Positions 42,901 through 46,380 of a DNA stretch of 64,000 nt are shown piece after piece (positions within the stretch are counted from its first letter, which is position 1; each line of letters begins with the position of its first letter). Source of the stretch: Antedon bifida (Eukaryota; Echinodermata; Crinoidea; Comatulida; Antedonidae); assembly GCA_963402885.1 (NCBI GenBank), contig OY727097.1, positions 14,818,001 to 14,882,000 on the forward strand, read 5' to 3'. The position numbers and the translations under genes were made by a program. The notes beneath the pieces are model-generated. The model saw only the letters and a list, made by a program, of their open reading frames with translations, searched no databases and was not told where the DNA came from.

Positions 42901-45880
42901 AGCTTTTGGGCATGACAATGTGCCCTGGTATATGCACGGTTAAATCGCCTATGACACTAACGCAATCATTAAACAACTATATTCTACAAATAAACATGTC
43001 AGGAAATGACAATGTACTTGCTTAGTATATATACCAATGTCTTCATACTGCTGTTTTCAGTATGCTGCTATTTACGTACATGATACAGCAACACCTTCCC
43101 CGTGATTATGTTTACGATAATATGTAAAATGTATGTTAAACTATACATTGCGTCATCAGATATGTTATCTATCGGGCTGATAGTTATATAGTAAAAACAA
43201 ATAATACTATGATATAAAAAGTACATAATGAAAAATGAATACACGGATAACCTCATTTCGTTAACGTCTGAACTATACTAATATTTAAATCAATTAAAGC
43301 TCATCAGTCATACATTATAGTGTTTCGGATTTGACAAAAACTGTTTCGCAAATCAACTGATTACATACCGATTATCAGGAATCTTAAATAAACAATTGTA
43401 GGAAGACTTACTGTGAGTTTTTTGCATTTAAATTATAATGTATGAGGTTAATTATGCCTATTTCAAATAACTGTTTAGCCGATTTTGTTTCTCAGTCTCA
43501 CTCTGCAATCGCGAAATTTTCTTTTAATTCTAAGCTCACATAAACGGGCAATGAAATCGTTAATAAAAAACATAAGCTTATTCAGTATATCTATATTAGT
43601 TATTTATTTATTTTTTTTTTTCTCGCTTTACTTGGTTTCATCGTATCAAAAGGCCTATTAGTGGATACTATTTAAAAAATACAAACAAAGGGTTACTATC
43701 GATGGTTTCCCTGTATAGCTTAATGTCTGTTTCTATCAAAACTATCAGATCAACCGGCGGACGCTTTTCTTTAAATAATGTTGCTGATGACTTCTGACGT
43801 TAATGCGTCGGTCGTAAATTGGAATATTTTTTTTAATATTTTAATTTTTTTTTTAAAAAGAGGCGTATAAAAATCAATTTGCATGATTGATTTCTGTAAT
43901 ATAAATTGTGCATGTAAAAGCGTTGTTTCCTGTTTTCATTATTGAGGCCGACAGATCGAACATGATGTTATACAGGCCATGATTGTTATTATACAAATAA
44001 TGATATGAAAATAACTATTGTTGTTATGTTGTACCATGTTGTTTTGAAGTATAATAATATATTATATTAAAGTTTATACTTATATGGATTTTATAAACAC
44101 ACTTTAGCTTCAATTATGTCAACAAACGACCAAATAATCCTAGGCCTAGCAAGGCTAAAACGCCTAGGCTAGGCCTAGCCTAATACTAACAGGCCTATAA
44201 TAGCTAGACCTAGGCCTAGCATATGAATCTCTTGAGCAACGAAATAGCTAAATTGCCTCAACACACTCCACTGGGACATGAAAACCACTGATTTCGCATC
44301 GTGATATTCTACAAAACACTTGATTTTCATGTTCCCACCTAAATATCTCGGCTATTATAAATCGGATTTTTTTGGATAGTAGCTCTAAATAAACTGTAGA
44401 CAATACTGAACATTATGATATATGTTTGAAATTGTAAAGTTACAAAAAGTTTGTGTCATTTTACGTTTTAAAACTTACCATCCATTGCCCGCTGACAGTG
44501 TGAGGTCGATTTTTTACCTATTTTCTAAAGCACCACAGTGTTTTATTTGCAATTTAAGATCACTTGTAGGTCATCAATCATTTTGGATAGTTTCTTAAAA
44601 GAAAGCTGAATATTCATAGATTCCTTACATACTTTTCTTATGAGCATTGGCTTAAAATAGACTGTGTCAAAATAGCAAAATCTATTTTGAAAAAATCTAA
44701 AAAATCCTAAAAAAGGCGGCAAAATTCAAATAGGGTTTGCCTGTGTTATCAAGTCTTCACTTGACAGACCGTTGGATTGTAGCTAAGTTTGGGGTTAATT
44801 TTTTCATTATATAATTGTAAGTAGCATTTTAATTTTTATATCATTCTAATGTTTGATATATAAGGAACAATTGTTAGGTGTTATTTAGTTCTATATGTCG
44901 TGTTTTATATTCACAATTGCCAAATTAAGACACCTATGTTTTAATGATAGCGAGCTGGGATCTACCATTTTTCACTCGGGTAATGGTTATGTTTATCTTT
45001 CTGTGACCTGTTTTGTTTAATGAATAGATGGTAATTATTACAAAGTCTGGAAATGTTCATACTATACTAGTTTATGTCATTTTAATTTCTTTGGTTAAAA
45101 AATGTAATCAATAATCGTGGAAATTAGTTGTAGTCATAATGGTTGACCCCCCTATATAATGGACGATGACAAGACTTGGGTTGCATGAACTTGGTATGAA
45201 CTTATAAGTAGATAAACAGCTCAATAGGTACATATTAAAAATCACTGTTTGGTTGCAAAATTTGCACCAAGAGATTCATATGTACTAGCTTGGCTGAAAG
45301 GTAAAATTTCGACAGACAATTTGAACTTATCTAGGCTAATTATGGTTTTTCCAACGATTCCACATCTTGTAGAGATGTTCCCATTAATTAATAAAAATCT
45401 TACACACGATCTAAAGCTAATTTAAATGCCTTTTTGATCTAAATTAGTACATATATCTCTCCAGAAAAACTAATCATAGCATTAAAATCGCCGCGAAAAT
45501 AAGTGGCGCTGTTGCATTTCAAAAGCAATAGTATAAAACAATATATTATTTTTCCAAACGCGAAAATATTTGTTTTTTCGTACACGGAAAAAAGTACCAT
45601 TAAACGATCGTTTAAAAGTGCGTACTATTGCACGCCATGTGACCACATTCGTCCTATCAAATGACAGGAATTTATTTAGGTGTTACATAATACCGGTAGC
45701 CGGTTTAAATTTGAAAATTAAACCATTGTTTTAATCACACTGAACTATACAGCACCCCTTAATAATGTTTGTAAAACTTACATTGTTTGTAAGATCCAAA
45801 TTAGCACCTTTATTGATCAAAATAGTACAAACATCTGTGTGGCCATTACTTGCAGCAGCACACAAAGGTGTCCATCCTTC
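658..45880 (-). CDS. Split gene: ankyrin-Death-Roc-COR (Roco-family) protein, 14 exons found, partial at 3' end
   Basis: Fourteen minus-strand exons, each bordered by AG and GT, join with consistent phases (0,0,0,0,1,1,1,2,1,1,1,0,0) into 592 open codons. Product order: ankyrin units (residues 1-168), linker (168-180), Death domain (180-264), Roc GTPase with P-loop GLENVGKTS near residue 302 and switch DFGGQ near 467, then COR start (510-592). Roco proteins are multidomain GTPases that act as signalling scaffolds; Death domains mediate homotypic assembly, and ankyrin repeats bind partners. A cytoplasmic signalling or innate-immune role is inference. No kinase or LRR exon was seen. The Roc segment between exons 13 and 14, which should hold the G4/G5 motifs, is missing, so an exon in the 906-6100 intron was missed or lost. 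The 3' end lies beyond the left edge; the true 5' end is uncertain. Confidence 0.85.
1335..2265 (-). mobile_element. CR1-like LINE remnant (RT C-terminal part and 3' UTR)
   Basis: Reading leftward from about 2265, broken frames give a LINE reverse-transcriptase C-terminal region: LLGIII, KLDLHVFDMVSKASWRMF, then VWHGEITKKVTSKIESIQKR, the usual VWH...IE.IQKRA pattern. A stop interrupts it. The A/T-rich sequence down to about 1335 looks like the 3' UTR and ends in an AATAAATAAA-type tail on the minus strand, like the LINE at 50.4-52.0 kb. It lies inside the intron before the COR exon. Confidence 0.65.
1555..1606 (+). mobile_element. L2-type 3' tail hairpin
   Basis: The short segment CCTTGAGCACTTTG followed by GTGCGCTTTATAAA resembles the conserved 3' stem-loop end of L2-like LINEs and their SINEs. 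No attached coding region is seen on this strand. Confidence 0.4.
2275..4960. repeat. 51-bp minisatellite, about 50 copies
   Basis: A tandem array with a 51-bp unit that begins CGCCCACCTGATTACATAAT and ends ATGACGTATGAAACAAT. Copies differ at a few sites (CCTCC for CCACC, GATCACAT for GATTACAT, GTCATG for GTAATG). Four variant blocks carry an insertion with ATGATTACATACTAA (near 2877, 3097, 4081 and 4347), and neighbours repeat in the same order, so there is higher-order structure. Because 51 is divisible by three, all minus-strand frames stay open for long distances; that is a property of the repeat, not evidence of a protein. The array sits in the intron between the 6.1-kb and COR exons. 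Confidence 0.97.
4961..6099. other. Intron with small hairpin; no exon recognised
   Basis: Contains an inverted repeat (CACCCTGCTTGTTC at about 5513 and GAACAAGCAGGGTG at about 5587) and a GCGCTTTATAAATCC tail-like segment near 5840 resembling an L2 3' end. I looked here on the minus strand for the missing G4/G5 exon of the Roc domain and did not find it. Confidence 0.5.
6100..6189 (-). CDS. Exon: Roc strand beta-4 (90 bp, phase 0-0)
   Basis: Acceptor TTTATTAG and donor GTAAGT surround 30 codons: IFMVSYAVVCVVFNLNED then LNALAKVLDPTT. The hydrophobic strand followed by V-F-N-L/D-L is the typical element after the G3 motif in Roc domains, and the LAKVLDPTT tail resembles the lead into the G4 segment. 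The expected next block (W..SI... and a T-H-R-D-like G4) should come from an exon to the left, which I could not locate. Confidence 0.82.
6409..6560 (-). CDS. Exon: Roc switch II, DFGGQ motif (152 bp, phase 1-0)
   Basis: Acceptor ATCAAG and donor GTAAAT. The product starts ENQEILKQMFGQVASKLR, passes through an acidic loop (EGGDSQEDNN) and ends KFVMNIWDFGGQPIYHVIQR. The W-D-F-G-G-Q block is the Roco version of the G3 (DxxG) motif, in which the Q or R after GG is close to the catalytic position of other GTPases. The exon ends in phase 0, which the next exon needs. Confidence 0.9.
6958..10205. mobile_element. 3.25-kb foldback/TIR element 1
   Basis: The left end (from GTCCGGTGGCAGGAGG at 6958 to about 7125) is repeated inverted at about 10040-10205, roughly 165 bp with very few differences. 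The flanking dinucleotide TA (6956-6957 and 10206-10207) is a likely target duplication. No transposase is visible, so it is nonautonomous. Inside are a 5' block of related units (7150-7700), a tandem of about 160 bp (7870-8790) and a roughly 500-bp direct duplication (about 9075-9540 and 9590-10080). It lies in the intron between exons at 12.2 and 6.5 kb. Superfamily is uncertain; TA target and long arms are compatible with Tc1/mariner-like elements. Confidence 0.88.
7870..8790. repeat. Tandem repeat of about 160 bp inside element 1
   Basis: Five to six diverged copies begin near 7880, 8110, 8265, 8425, 8590 and 8745. Each has a core such as GGCAAATCCATA, GTTCCTTAAGGAT, CACAGGCAGC and TTATGGGGCTTAATG. 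Short frames through it encode nothing recognised. Confidence 0.75.
10680..12115 (+). mobile_element. Nonautonomous Helitron, 1436 bp
   Basis: The 5' end starts with TC after an A (TCTATATTATAAGTGAGAG), typical of Helitrons. The 3' end has a 7-bp GC hairpin (CCCGCCCTGGGGCGGG at 12088-12103) followed eight bases later by the terminal CTAG and a flanking T, so insertion was between A and T. No Rep or helicase coding is left. The inside has two to three copies of a unit of 150-400 bp with CATACATATGGGGTATCAA and GGAAGGTTTTAAACTAC. Confidence 0.88.
12200..12304 (-). CDS. Exon: lysine-rich loop of Roc domain (105 bp, phase 1-1)
   Basis: Acceptor TTATTTAG and donor GTATGC. The product reads EINKREKNTMGASMAKQK followed by KPSKASKRKMSSPRRK, a strongly basic low-complexity stretch with S and T sites that might be phosphorylated or act as a basic localisation signal (inference). 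It is in frame with neighbours on both sides. The downstream intron (6561-12199) is filled by a Helitron and a 3.2-kb TIR element. Confidence 0.7.
12455..12545 (+). mobile_element. tRNA-derived SINE fragment
   Basis: A-box-like TTTAGTGGTTAGAACAG followed at about 35 bases by the B-box-like GAGTTTGATCCC. Same design as the SINE copies at 18.7-19.1 kb. Confidence 0.5.
12667..12786 (-). CDS. Exon: Roc insertion segment (120 bp, phase 1-1)
   Basis: Acceptor ATTAAAAG and donor GTAAAA border 40 codons: SFNVYQDAVTNITVKQMLES then a polar tail rich in R, E, P and G. No motif is recognised. Invertebrate Roco proteins often carry a low-complexity loop between the P-loop and the DFGGQ switch, and this exon plus the next fit that position. 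Both donor (GTAAAA) and acceptor are weaker than those of the other exons, so one border may be a few bases off, but the joined frame is open. Confidence 0.65.
13185..13288 (-). CDS. Exon: Roc domain after P-loop (104 bp, phase 2-1)
   Basis: Acceptor GTCATAG and donor GTAAGT. It reads EFNPVHIITDAMVKTTVC, which matches the region after the P-loop in Roco GTPases (FNP.H..TDA), followed by a charged stretch ending in KETTQDI. The block corresponds to switch I and the adjoining strand of a Ras-like fold. Phase 2-in and 1-out agree with both neighbours. Confidence 0.85.
13289..14107. other. Intron; nothing recognised
   Basis: AT-rich intron with a poly-A run near 13740. No repeat family or exon was identified. 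Confidence 0.5.
14108..14273 (-). CDS. Exon: Roc GTPase G1 / P-loop (166 bp, phase 1-2)
   Basis: Acceptor TTTTAAG and donor GTAAGC. The frame reads NMHVPEEILARGPDAVKAF, an amphipathic helix, then the beta strand TIFVG and P-loop GLENVGKTS, followed by TINSLLRK. G-x4-G-K-T is the nucleotide phosphate-binding loop of Ras-like and Roc GTPases, and K-T contacts the phosphates and Mg. The segment before the P-loop (RGPDAVKAF..ALEEGQ) is the usual lead-in in invertebrate Roco proteins. The donor splits the last codon after two bases, and the next exon starts with the matching base. Confidence 0.9.
14711..14962 (-). CDS. Exon: Death domain (252 bp, phase 1-1)
   Basis: Acceptor TTATTTAG and donor GTAAGT bound about 84 codons. 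The product has the Death-domain pattern: an early helix LMDIATKVFDWEQLAVNL (the conserved W in D-W-x-x-L-A), then F.MAEIDHFKQDNP, MLDAWAIK (the conserved W of helix 4) and SQLVKALRKC near the end. This six-helix fold assembles with other Death domains in apoptosis and innate-immune complexes. The whole domain is contained in one exon, which makes it a portable module. It sits N-terminal to Roc here, unlike DAPK, where Death is C-terminal. Confidence 0.88.
15296..15331 (-). CDS. Exon: 36-bp linker between ankyrin and Death domains (phase 1-1)
   Basis: A short exon inferred from acceptor CTTTTTTAG and donor GTATGA. In phase 1 it reads GGPLPFIDITSS and joins both neighbours in frame. It has no domain signature; its support is the splice borders, the length divisible by three and the fitting phase. 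If it is skipped the reading frame is still kept, so alternative use is possible. Confidence 0.6.
15379..15875. mobile_element. MITE with GTTACAACC termini and two internal motif arrays
   Basis: The ends are inverted copies: GTTACAACC(A/G).TAATGTAGAA at 15379 and its complement at about 15850-15875. The left half repeats GCTAATGTAG or GCTTATGTAG about six times; the right half repeats a TAAG-N-GACCACC motif about eight times. There is no coding capacity. It lies about 50 bp upstream (gene sense) of the 36-bp linker exon. Confidence 0.65.
16489..16579 (-). CDS. Exon: terminal ankyrin unit 5 (91 bp, phase 0-1)
   Basis: Acceptor GTTAG, then EGKSALDCYNENSCDKYD followed by a lysine-rich helix ending in IINILK, with donor GTAAGTAC. 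The opening (G.SALD.Y) is the beginning of an ankyrin unit, and the degenerate second half is what is usually seen in a capping repeat at the end of an ankyrin stack. The exon changes phase from 0 to 1, the phase the linker and Death exons downstream need. Confidence 0.8.
16580..17896. other. Intron; no gene
   Basis: AT-rich, with a CAAA/AACA-rich simple stretch at about 17140-17175. Nothing else recognised. Confidence 0.5.
17901..18447. mobile_element. piggyBac-like MITE, 547 bp, TTAA target
   Basis: TTAA at 17897-17900 and 18448-18451 directly flanks inverted termini AGATGTATTGTCCCTT and its complement AAGGGACAATACATCT. The TTAA duplication is characteristic of piggyBac-type insertion. No transposase is present. 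Its right edge is about 16 bases from the donor-side border of the ankyrin 4 exon. Confidence 0.85.
18464..18580 (-). CDS. Exon: ankyrin repeat 4, expanded by an internal hairpin (117 bp, phase 0-0)
   Basis: Acceptor TTTACTAG, then 39 codons: NGDNAMHLCARAN at the start and FFIQEGHMDIYNKNK at the end, followed by donor GTTAGT. The ends match an ankyrin unit (G.NA.HLCAR... and QEGH.DI.NK), but the unit is six residues longer than the 33-residue norm. The extra length coincides with an 18-bp perfect inverted repeat (18495-18512 and 18523-18540, loop 10 bp) that encodes the residues around LYEEHRNTFVFF. A piggyBac-like MITE (17901-18447) starts about 12 bp into the downstream intron, leaving the donor intact. 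Confidence 0.8.
18495..18540. repeat. 18-bp perfect inverted repeat inside a coding exon
   Basis: TCCTGTATGAAGAACACA at 18495-18512 and its exact complement at 18523-18540, separated by 10 bases. It lies wholly within the ankyrin 4 exon and accounts for its extra length. Confidence 0.95.
18727..18900 (+). mobile_element. tRNA-derived SINE, copy 1
   Basis: B-box-like GGGTTCAAGTCCC near 18778-18790 and a 3' part with GCTCTCTGATGCAA and CATAGTAGTTACA shared with the next copy. The A box is degraded. Confidence 0.6.
18930..19142 (+). mobile_element. tRNA-derived SINE, copy 2
   Basis: A-box-like CTTAGTGGTCAGTAGAG, B-box-like GGGTTTGACTCC, then a body ending in CTCTCTGATGCAAAGC and TATAGTAGTTACA, the same tail as copy 1. 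The two lie head to tail. Confidence 0.7.
19165..19305 (+). repeat. Degenerate GGACAACTACCC array
   Basis: About seven diverged copies of GGACAAC(T/C)A(C/T)(C/T) spaced 15-25 bases apart. Too short and diverged to assign to a family. Confidence 0.6.
19306..20453. other. Intron; no exon recognised
   Basis: AT-rich. A minus-strand open stretch of about 90 codons at 19804-20073 has no domain signature or matching splice phase. Confidence 0.45.
20454..20549 (-). CDS. Exon: ankyrin repeat 3 (96 bp, phase 0-0)
   Basis: Acceptor TTTTTAG, then 32 codons beginning DGNTPLLLAARSGQTACC and ending in HADLYCINK, then donor GTAAGT. The TPLLLAARSGQ core and the closing A-D-L pattern fit an ankyrin unit; it is one residue shorter than the typical 33. 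The exon is phase 0 on both sides, so it can follow the 32.1-kb exon and precede the 18.5-kb exon without a frame change. The intron upstream (20550-32065) is about 11.5 kb and contains most of the LINE and MITE debris of this window. Confidence 0.85.
20550..21960. other. Intron; no gene
   Basis: Only low-complexity AT-rich sequence and unassigned unique DNA, becoming CpG-richer after about 21880 just before the LINE fragment. Confidence 0.45.
21976..22700 (+). mobile_element. 5'-truncated LINE (RT C-terminal part), one frameshift
   Basis: The frame from 21985 encodes KDLGVYFDHKLNFDYHI, LYKSLVRPILEFNCCVWAP and IESVQRRATKSL: the thumb/C-terminal region of a CR1/jockey-type reverse transcriptase. 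At about 22310 the frame shifts by one base; the second frame (about 22312-22628) continues with YRRLRTDMIQIFRIINGLD and VVDSWNSLPPNVV and stops at 22628. The 3' UTR follows. Length is far below that of a full LINE, so it was truncated on insertion. Confidence 0.85.
22779..22837. repeat. Twin perfect palindromes
   Basis: AGAGCCATATATATGGCTCT (22781-22800) and, 10 bases on, the 25-base copy with arms AGAGCCATATAC (22811-22835). Both extend by TC/GA on the outside. They are tandem copies of one hairpin with a GAGTAGAA linker. Confidence 0.95.
23283..24032. mobile_element. MULE-like MITE, 750 bp, 80-bp TIRs, 9-bp target duplication
   Basis: The inverted ends match over about 80 bases (CGCCGTGGTTAG at 23283, its complement ending at 24032). 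They are flanked by TATTTAATT (23274-23282) and TATTTCATT (24033-24041), nine bases with one mismatch. A 9-bp target duplication with long TIRs is typical of Mutator-like elements. No transposase is seen. Confidence 0.85.
24372..24620 (+). CDS. Possible small membrane protein (unrecognised)
   Basis: 82 codons from ATG at 24372 to TAA at 24618-24620: a basic N-terminus (KLKLEIKKFRNGYQ), one hydrophobic span of about 22 residues (FIYALPTIFVIYLYYYVIF), then a polar C-terminal part ending LDLPEWYR. This resembles the N-terminal anchor of a type II membrane protein, such as a Golgi enzyme, but no catalytic part follows and no splice donor is convincing. It may be chance. Confidence 0.2.
   Translation: MNQSNGKLKLEIKKFRNGYQSVGFIYALPTIFVIYLYYYVIFQSVTYSIPNWSGRVYPVYYHNMNDVHFLIEGRLDLPEWYR
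25018..25631. mobile_element. MITE built from a repeated GACGATCGGGCCC motif
   Basis: The direct repeat GTTTTAACG lies at 25009-25017 and 25632-25640 (9 bp, exact), a target duplication. The inverted termini share CAGACGATCGGGACCACGGA. The motif AGACGATCGGGCCCAA occurs about 7 times in the left part (25023-25178) and about 6 times in the right part (25436-25570) before the inverted terminal copies (25578-25622). Spacers between copies are irregular, and the 250-bp middle is unrelated. Short apparent proteins through the array are artefacts. Confidence 0.9.
25641..26120. other. Intron; no gene
   Basis: Contains GCCTAGGCCTAGGCC runs near 25706. Nothing further recognised. Confidence 0.4.
26121..26263 (+). 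mobile_element. LINE C-terminal zinc-motif fragment
   Basis: One short frame reads SGHCTICHSGEIEIIQHFLFN and then CQALNAIREI: C-x2-C-x9-H-x4-C, the zinc-knuckle-like motif at the end of R1/CR1-type LINE polyproteins, ending at TAA. No other part of that LINE is attached. Confidence 0.65.
26264..27699. other. Intron; no gene
   Basis: AT-rich. TATGCAAAT-type stretches recur at about 27138-27170 and 27540-27570, and a small inverted repeat CATAGTCAAT/ATTGACTATG is at about 27325-27352. An ACAC run is at about 27478. Confidence 0.4.
27700..28340 (-). mobile_element. Non-LTR reverse-transcriptase fragment, minus strand
   Basis: Reading leftward with several frame breaks: VWHEALWATMNKYN at about 28280-28240, then PQGWLLSPTLFNIFFERIMN at about 28140-28075, then the core FADN(I) near 28020 (the catalytic YADD box; here the second D is N), GGEEELA and LGGMSLRQC. 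These are RT blocks in order (VW.EALW, QG.LLSP.LFNI, .ADD). Stops and frameshifts make it a dead copy. Confidence 0.75.
28630..31015 (+). pseudogene. L2-like LINE with deleted reverse transcriptase
   Basis: Starts with an AP-endonuclease N-terminus (CLNVRSVKRKTLAINDYI, LDIFAITGTWLGTSIDN), then VGDLNFHLDVSIDCNSW and VREPTHIIGHIPDVVIV (GDLN/FH and the C-terminal D.V box of the endonuclease). It continues with the linker (KYERKWRK, YYSEKIVDHKKLFKLSRHLF) and VPNDFKHAIIKPLIKN, the RT start. The next residues, YCNSLLYGLPNSTIKTLQKV, belong to the end of the RT, so the whole RT core has been deleted at about 30042. Frame breaks are present. The 3' end has the L2-type tail (AAGCGCCCTTGAGC and GGCGCTATA) at about 30955-31000. 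Confidence 0.85.
30304..30505 (+). repeat. CCACAAATGTGAAAACG minisatellite
   Basis: About 9 copies of a 16-30-bp unit (CACAAATGTGAAAAC followed by AACCA, GCATCAC or GTATTAC), inside the 3' part of the L2-like LINE. Confidence 0.9.
31016..31539. other. Intron; no gene
   Basis: Unassigned DNA with a short palindrome GGTCAAACCGTAGTTTGACC at 31516-31535, which abuts the duplicated block. Confidence 0.4.
31540..32290. repeat. Segmental duplication copy A (with functional ankyrin exon)
   Basis: Shares blocks with copy C (49885-50308), such as TTATTACAAAGTGCGACAG, GATGCGATGTTTTTTTTC, GATCTGACTTC and AATCACACTGAATTATATAG, and shares the exon and both intron flanks with copy B (45680-46000). Confidence 0.85.
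32066..32164 (-). CDS. Exon: ankyrin repeat 2 (99 bp, phase 0-0)
   Basis: Acceptor TTTCAG, then 33 codons (DGWTPLHSAAYSGHTDTC... ending GVNLDLADN), then donor GTAAGT. It carries the canonical TPLHSAA and SGHTD ankyrin signature. About three quarters of residues match the 45.8-kb exon, and the flanking intron (stretches such as CTGAAATATTACAAAC on the + strand) is also shared, so the pair arose by segmental duplication rather than by exon-level convergence. A third copy of the flank, without the exon, lies at about 49.9-50.3 kb. Confidence 0.88.
32291..35040. other. Large intron; no exon recognised
   Basis: AT-rich. Contains AAATAAATAAAT near 33078, a C-run near 33550, and a perfect hairpin AAGGCTATCAAA/TTTGATAGCCTT at about 33984-34010. 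No protein similarity was seen. Confidence 0.4.
35085..35990. repeat. Dispersed repeat of about 0.9 kb, copy 1
   Basis: Matches 58060-59000 in direct orientation over most of its length, e.g. TAGTGTTGCTCTGTA, CTAACATTCAGTGCT, AATTGAGATCTGCTCAATTC, ATACGTGAAGCATAATTAAC and GAGTTCAACTTAGATTTTT at the end. The reading frame of 126 codons at 35054-35434 has no counterpart in copy 2, so it is not conserved. Confidence 0.85.
36461..36570 (+). mobile_element. GTCGGTCGG short element, copy 1
   Basis: Bounded by AGTCGCGTGC and its complement GCACGCGACT. It has CTCACTATGTCGGTCGG and GGTAAACACTAACT in the middle and ATGGCCTTGTTTT after it. The same parts recur at 52.8, 53.45, 54.4-55.1, 58.0 and 59.65 kb. 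Confidence 0.75.
37311..37452 (+). mobile_element. L2/CR1 LINE 3' coding fragment, internally deleted
   Basis: DTLKELHWLPVQHRIVYKIL followed by LIISLY, then a stop and NLDSLKQLLKTHLFAQAY. Both halves are the LHWLPV..RI.(F/Y)KIL and LK.HLF..A(Y/F) blocks from the end of L2-like LINEs; the intervening residues are lost. Confidence 0.7.
37453..39242. other. Intron; no gene
   Basis: Includes a GC-richer patch around 38340-38450 with GCGAGCGAAGTGAGC and GGGGCCAGGGAACCC. No function recognised. Confidence 0.4.
39243..39760. mobile_element. MITE of about 520 bp with TAAGGCATTTAAT ends
   Basis: Left end TGAGAATCAATAAGGCATTT and right end complement are inverted. Inside the ends, CCGTCTTAAAATTACGT..ATGTTTCGATAAAT appears inverted at 39281-39325 and 39680-39720, and again in direct orientation at about 39555-39620. 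No coding. Confidence 0.75.
40278..40303 (+). repeat. (AAT)n microsatellite
   Basis: Eight or so AAT units. Confidence 0.95.
40637..42875. mobile_element. 2.24-kb nearly palindromic foldback element 2
   Basis: Left end GTCTAGGACCTGGGTC at 40637 and its complement ending at 42875, flanked by TA (40635-40636 and 42876-42877). The right arm (about 42075-42875, 800 bp) matches the left end to about 41410. The left arm has one extra direct copy of an about 515-bp unit (41377-41890). The turn is near 42075 (TGATATATCA). No transposase. Internal units relate to those in elements 1 and 3. Confidence 0.92.
43480..43650. repeat. Duplicated block, copy 1 (pair with 46200-46380)
   Basis: TAAGCTCACATAAACGGGCA and ATGAAATC...GTTA correspond to CAAGCTCACATAAACCGGCA at 46241, with similar sequence on both sides (a TTTATTTAT stretch and CTTGGTT). 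Confidence 0.7.
44135..44225. repeat. GGCCTAG-rich palindromic run
   Basis: A dense cluster of AGGCCTAG/CTAGGCCTAGC motifs, some self-complementary. The same octamer is scattered through the window (e.g. 25706, 48985, 60880). Confidence 0.8.
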
Positions 45881-46000
45881 CTGAAATATTACAAACATTA
45901 TGTTATAGTATTTTTCACTTCACAACAAACTATCTAATATTGCACTAAAATCAATTAGTTGTGATCATGTATAATACTAATTCAATTAAATAATATAATT
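45680..46000. repeat. Segmental duplication copy B (with ankyrin 1 exon)
   Basis: Shares both flanks of the ankyrin exon with copy A: TTTTAATCACACTGAA.TATA on one side and ATTACAAACATTATGTTATA on the other. Confidence 0.85.
45782..45880 (-). CDS. Exon: ankyrin repeat 1 (99 bp, phase 0-0)
   Basis: On the minus strand an acceptor (TTCAG) precedes 33 codons starting EGWTPLCAAASNGHTDV and ending in ...GANLDLTNN, followed by donor GTAAGT. This is a complete ankyrin unit (TPL..AA..GH.. and G A/V.L) encoded by one symmetrical exon. The exon and its flanks are a paralogous copy of the exon at 32066-32164: the flanking intron reads almost the same on both sides. It is the most 5' ankyrin exon I could recognise. 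Because the unit begins inside the frame with no ATG, the gene start must lie further right. Confidence 0.85.
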
Positions 46001-46199
46001 TATATATGCTACACTGTTAAATTAAACAAAGTTTATTAATATTAATGCATTACATACGTATTTGCTTGCATGATATTCTTATGGATGATACAGTACGTTT
46101 AAACACTTAATAACTGTAGCATTTATACTTTATAAACTGTTACCAATTGTGTAAAATATGGTGGTTCTTTCTTATTTTTTATTTAACTTTTAGTTTTTC

Positions 46200-46380
46200 A
46201 GACACCACCTATTGACAGTAGCAGAATCGAGTGTTTATTTCAAGCTCACATAAACCGGCAATGAAATCCTCGTTATTAACAAAAAAAAAAATTATTTATG
46301 CTTACATTATTTACACTACAGTATATTTAAATTATCTACTTATTAGTTTATTTATATTATATTGTTTTCTCTGTTGACTT
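46200..46380. repeat. Duplicated block, copy 2 (pair with 43480-43650)
   Basis: See the pair at 43480-43650. Both lie on opposite sides of duplication copy B. Confidence 0.65.
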
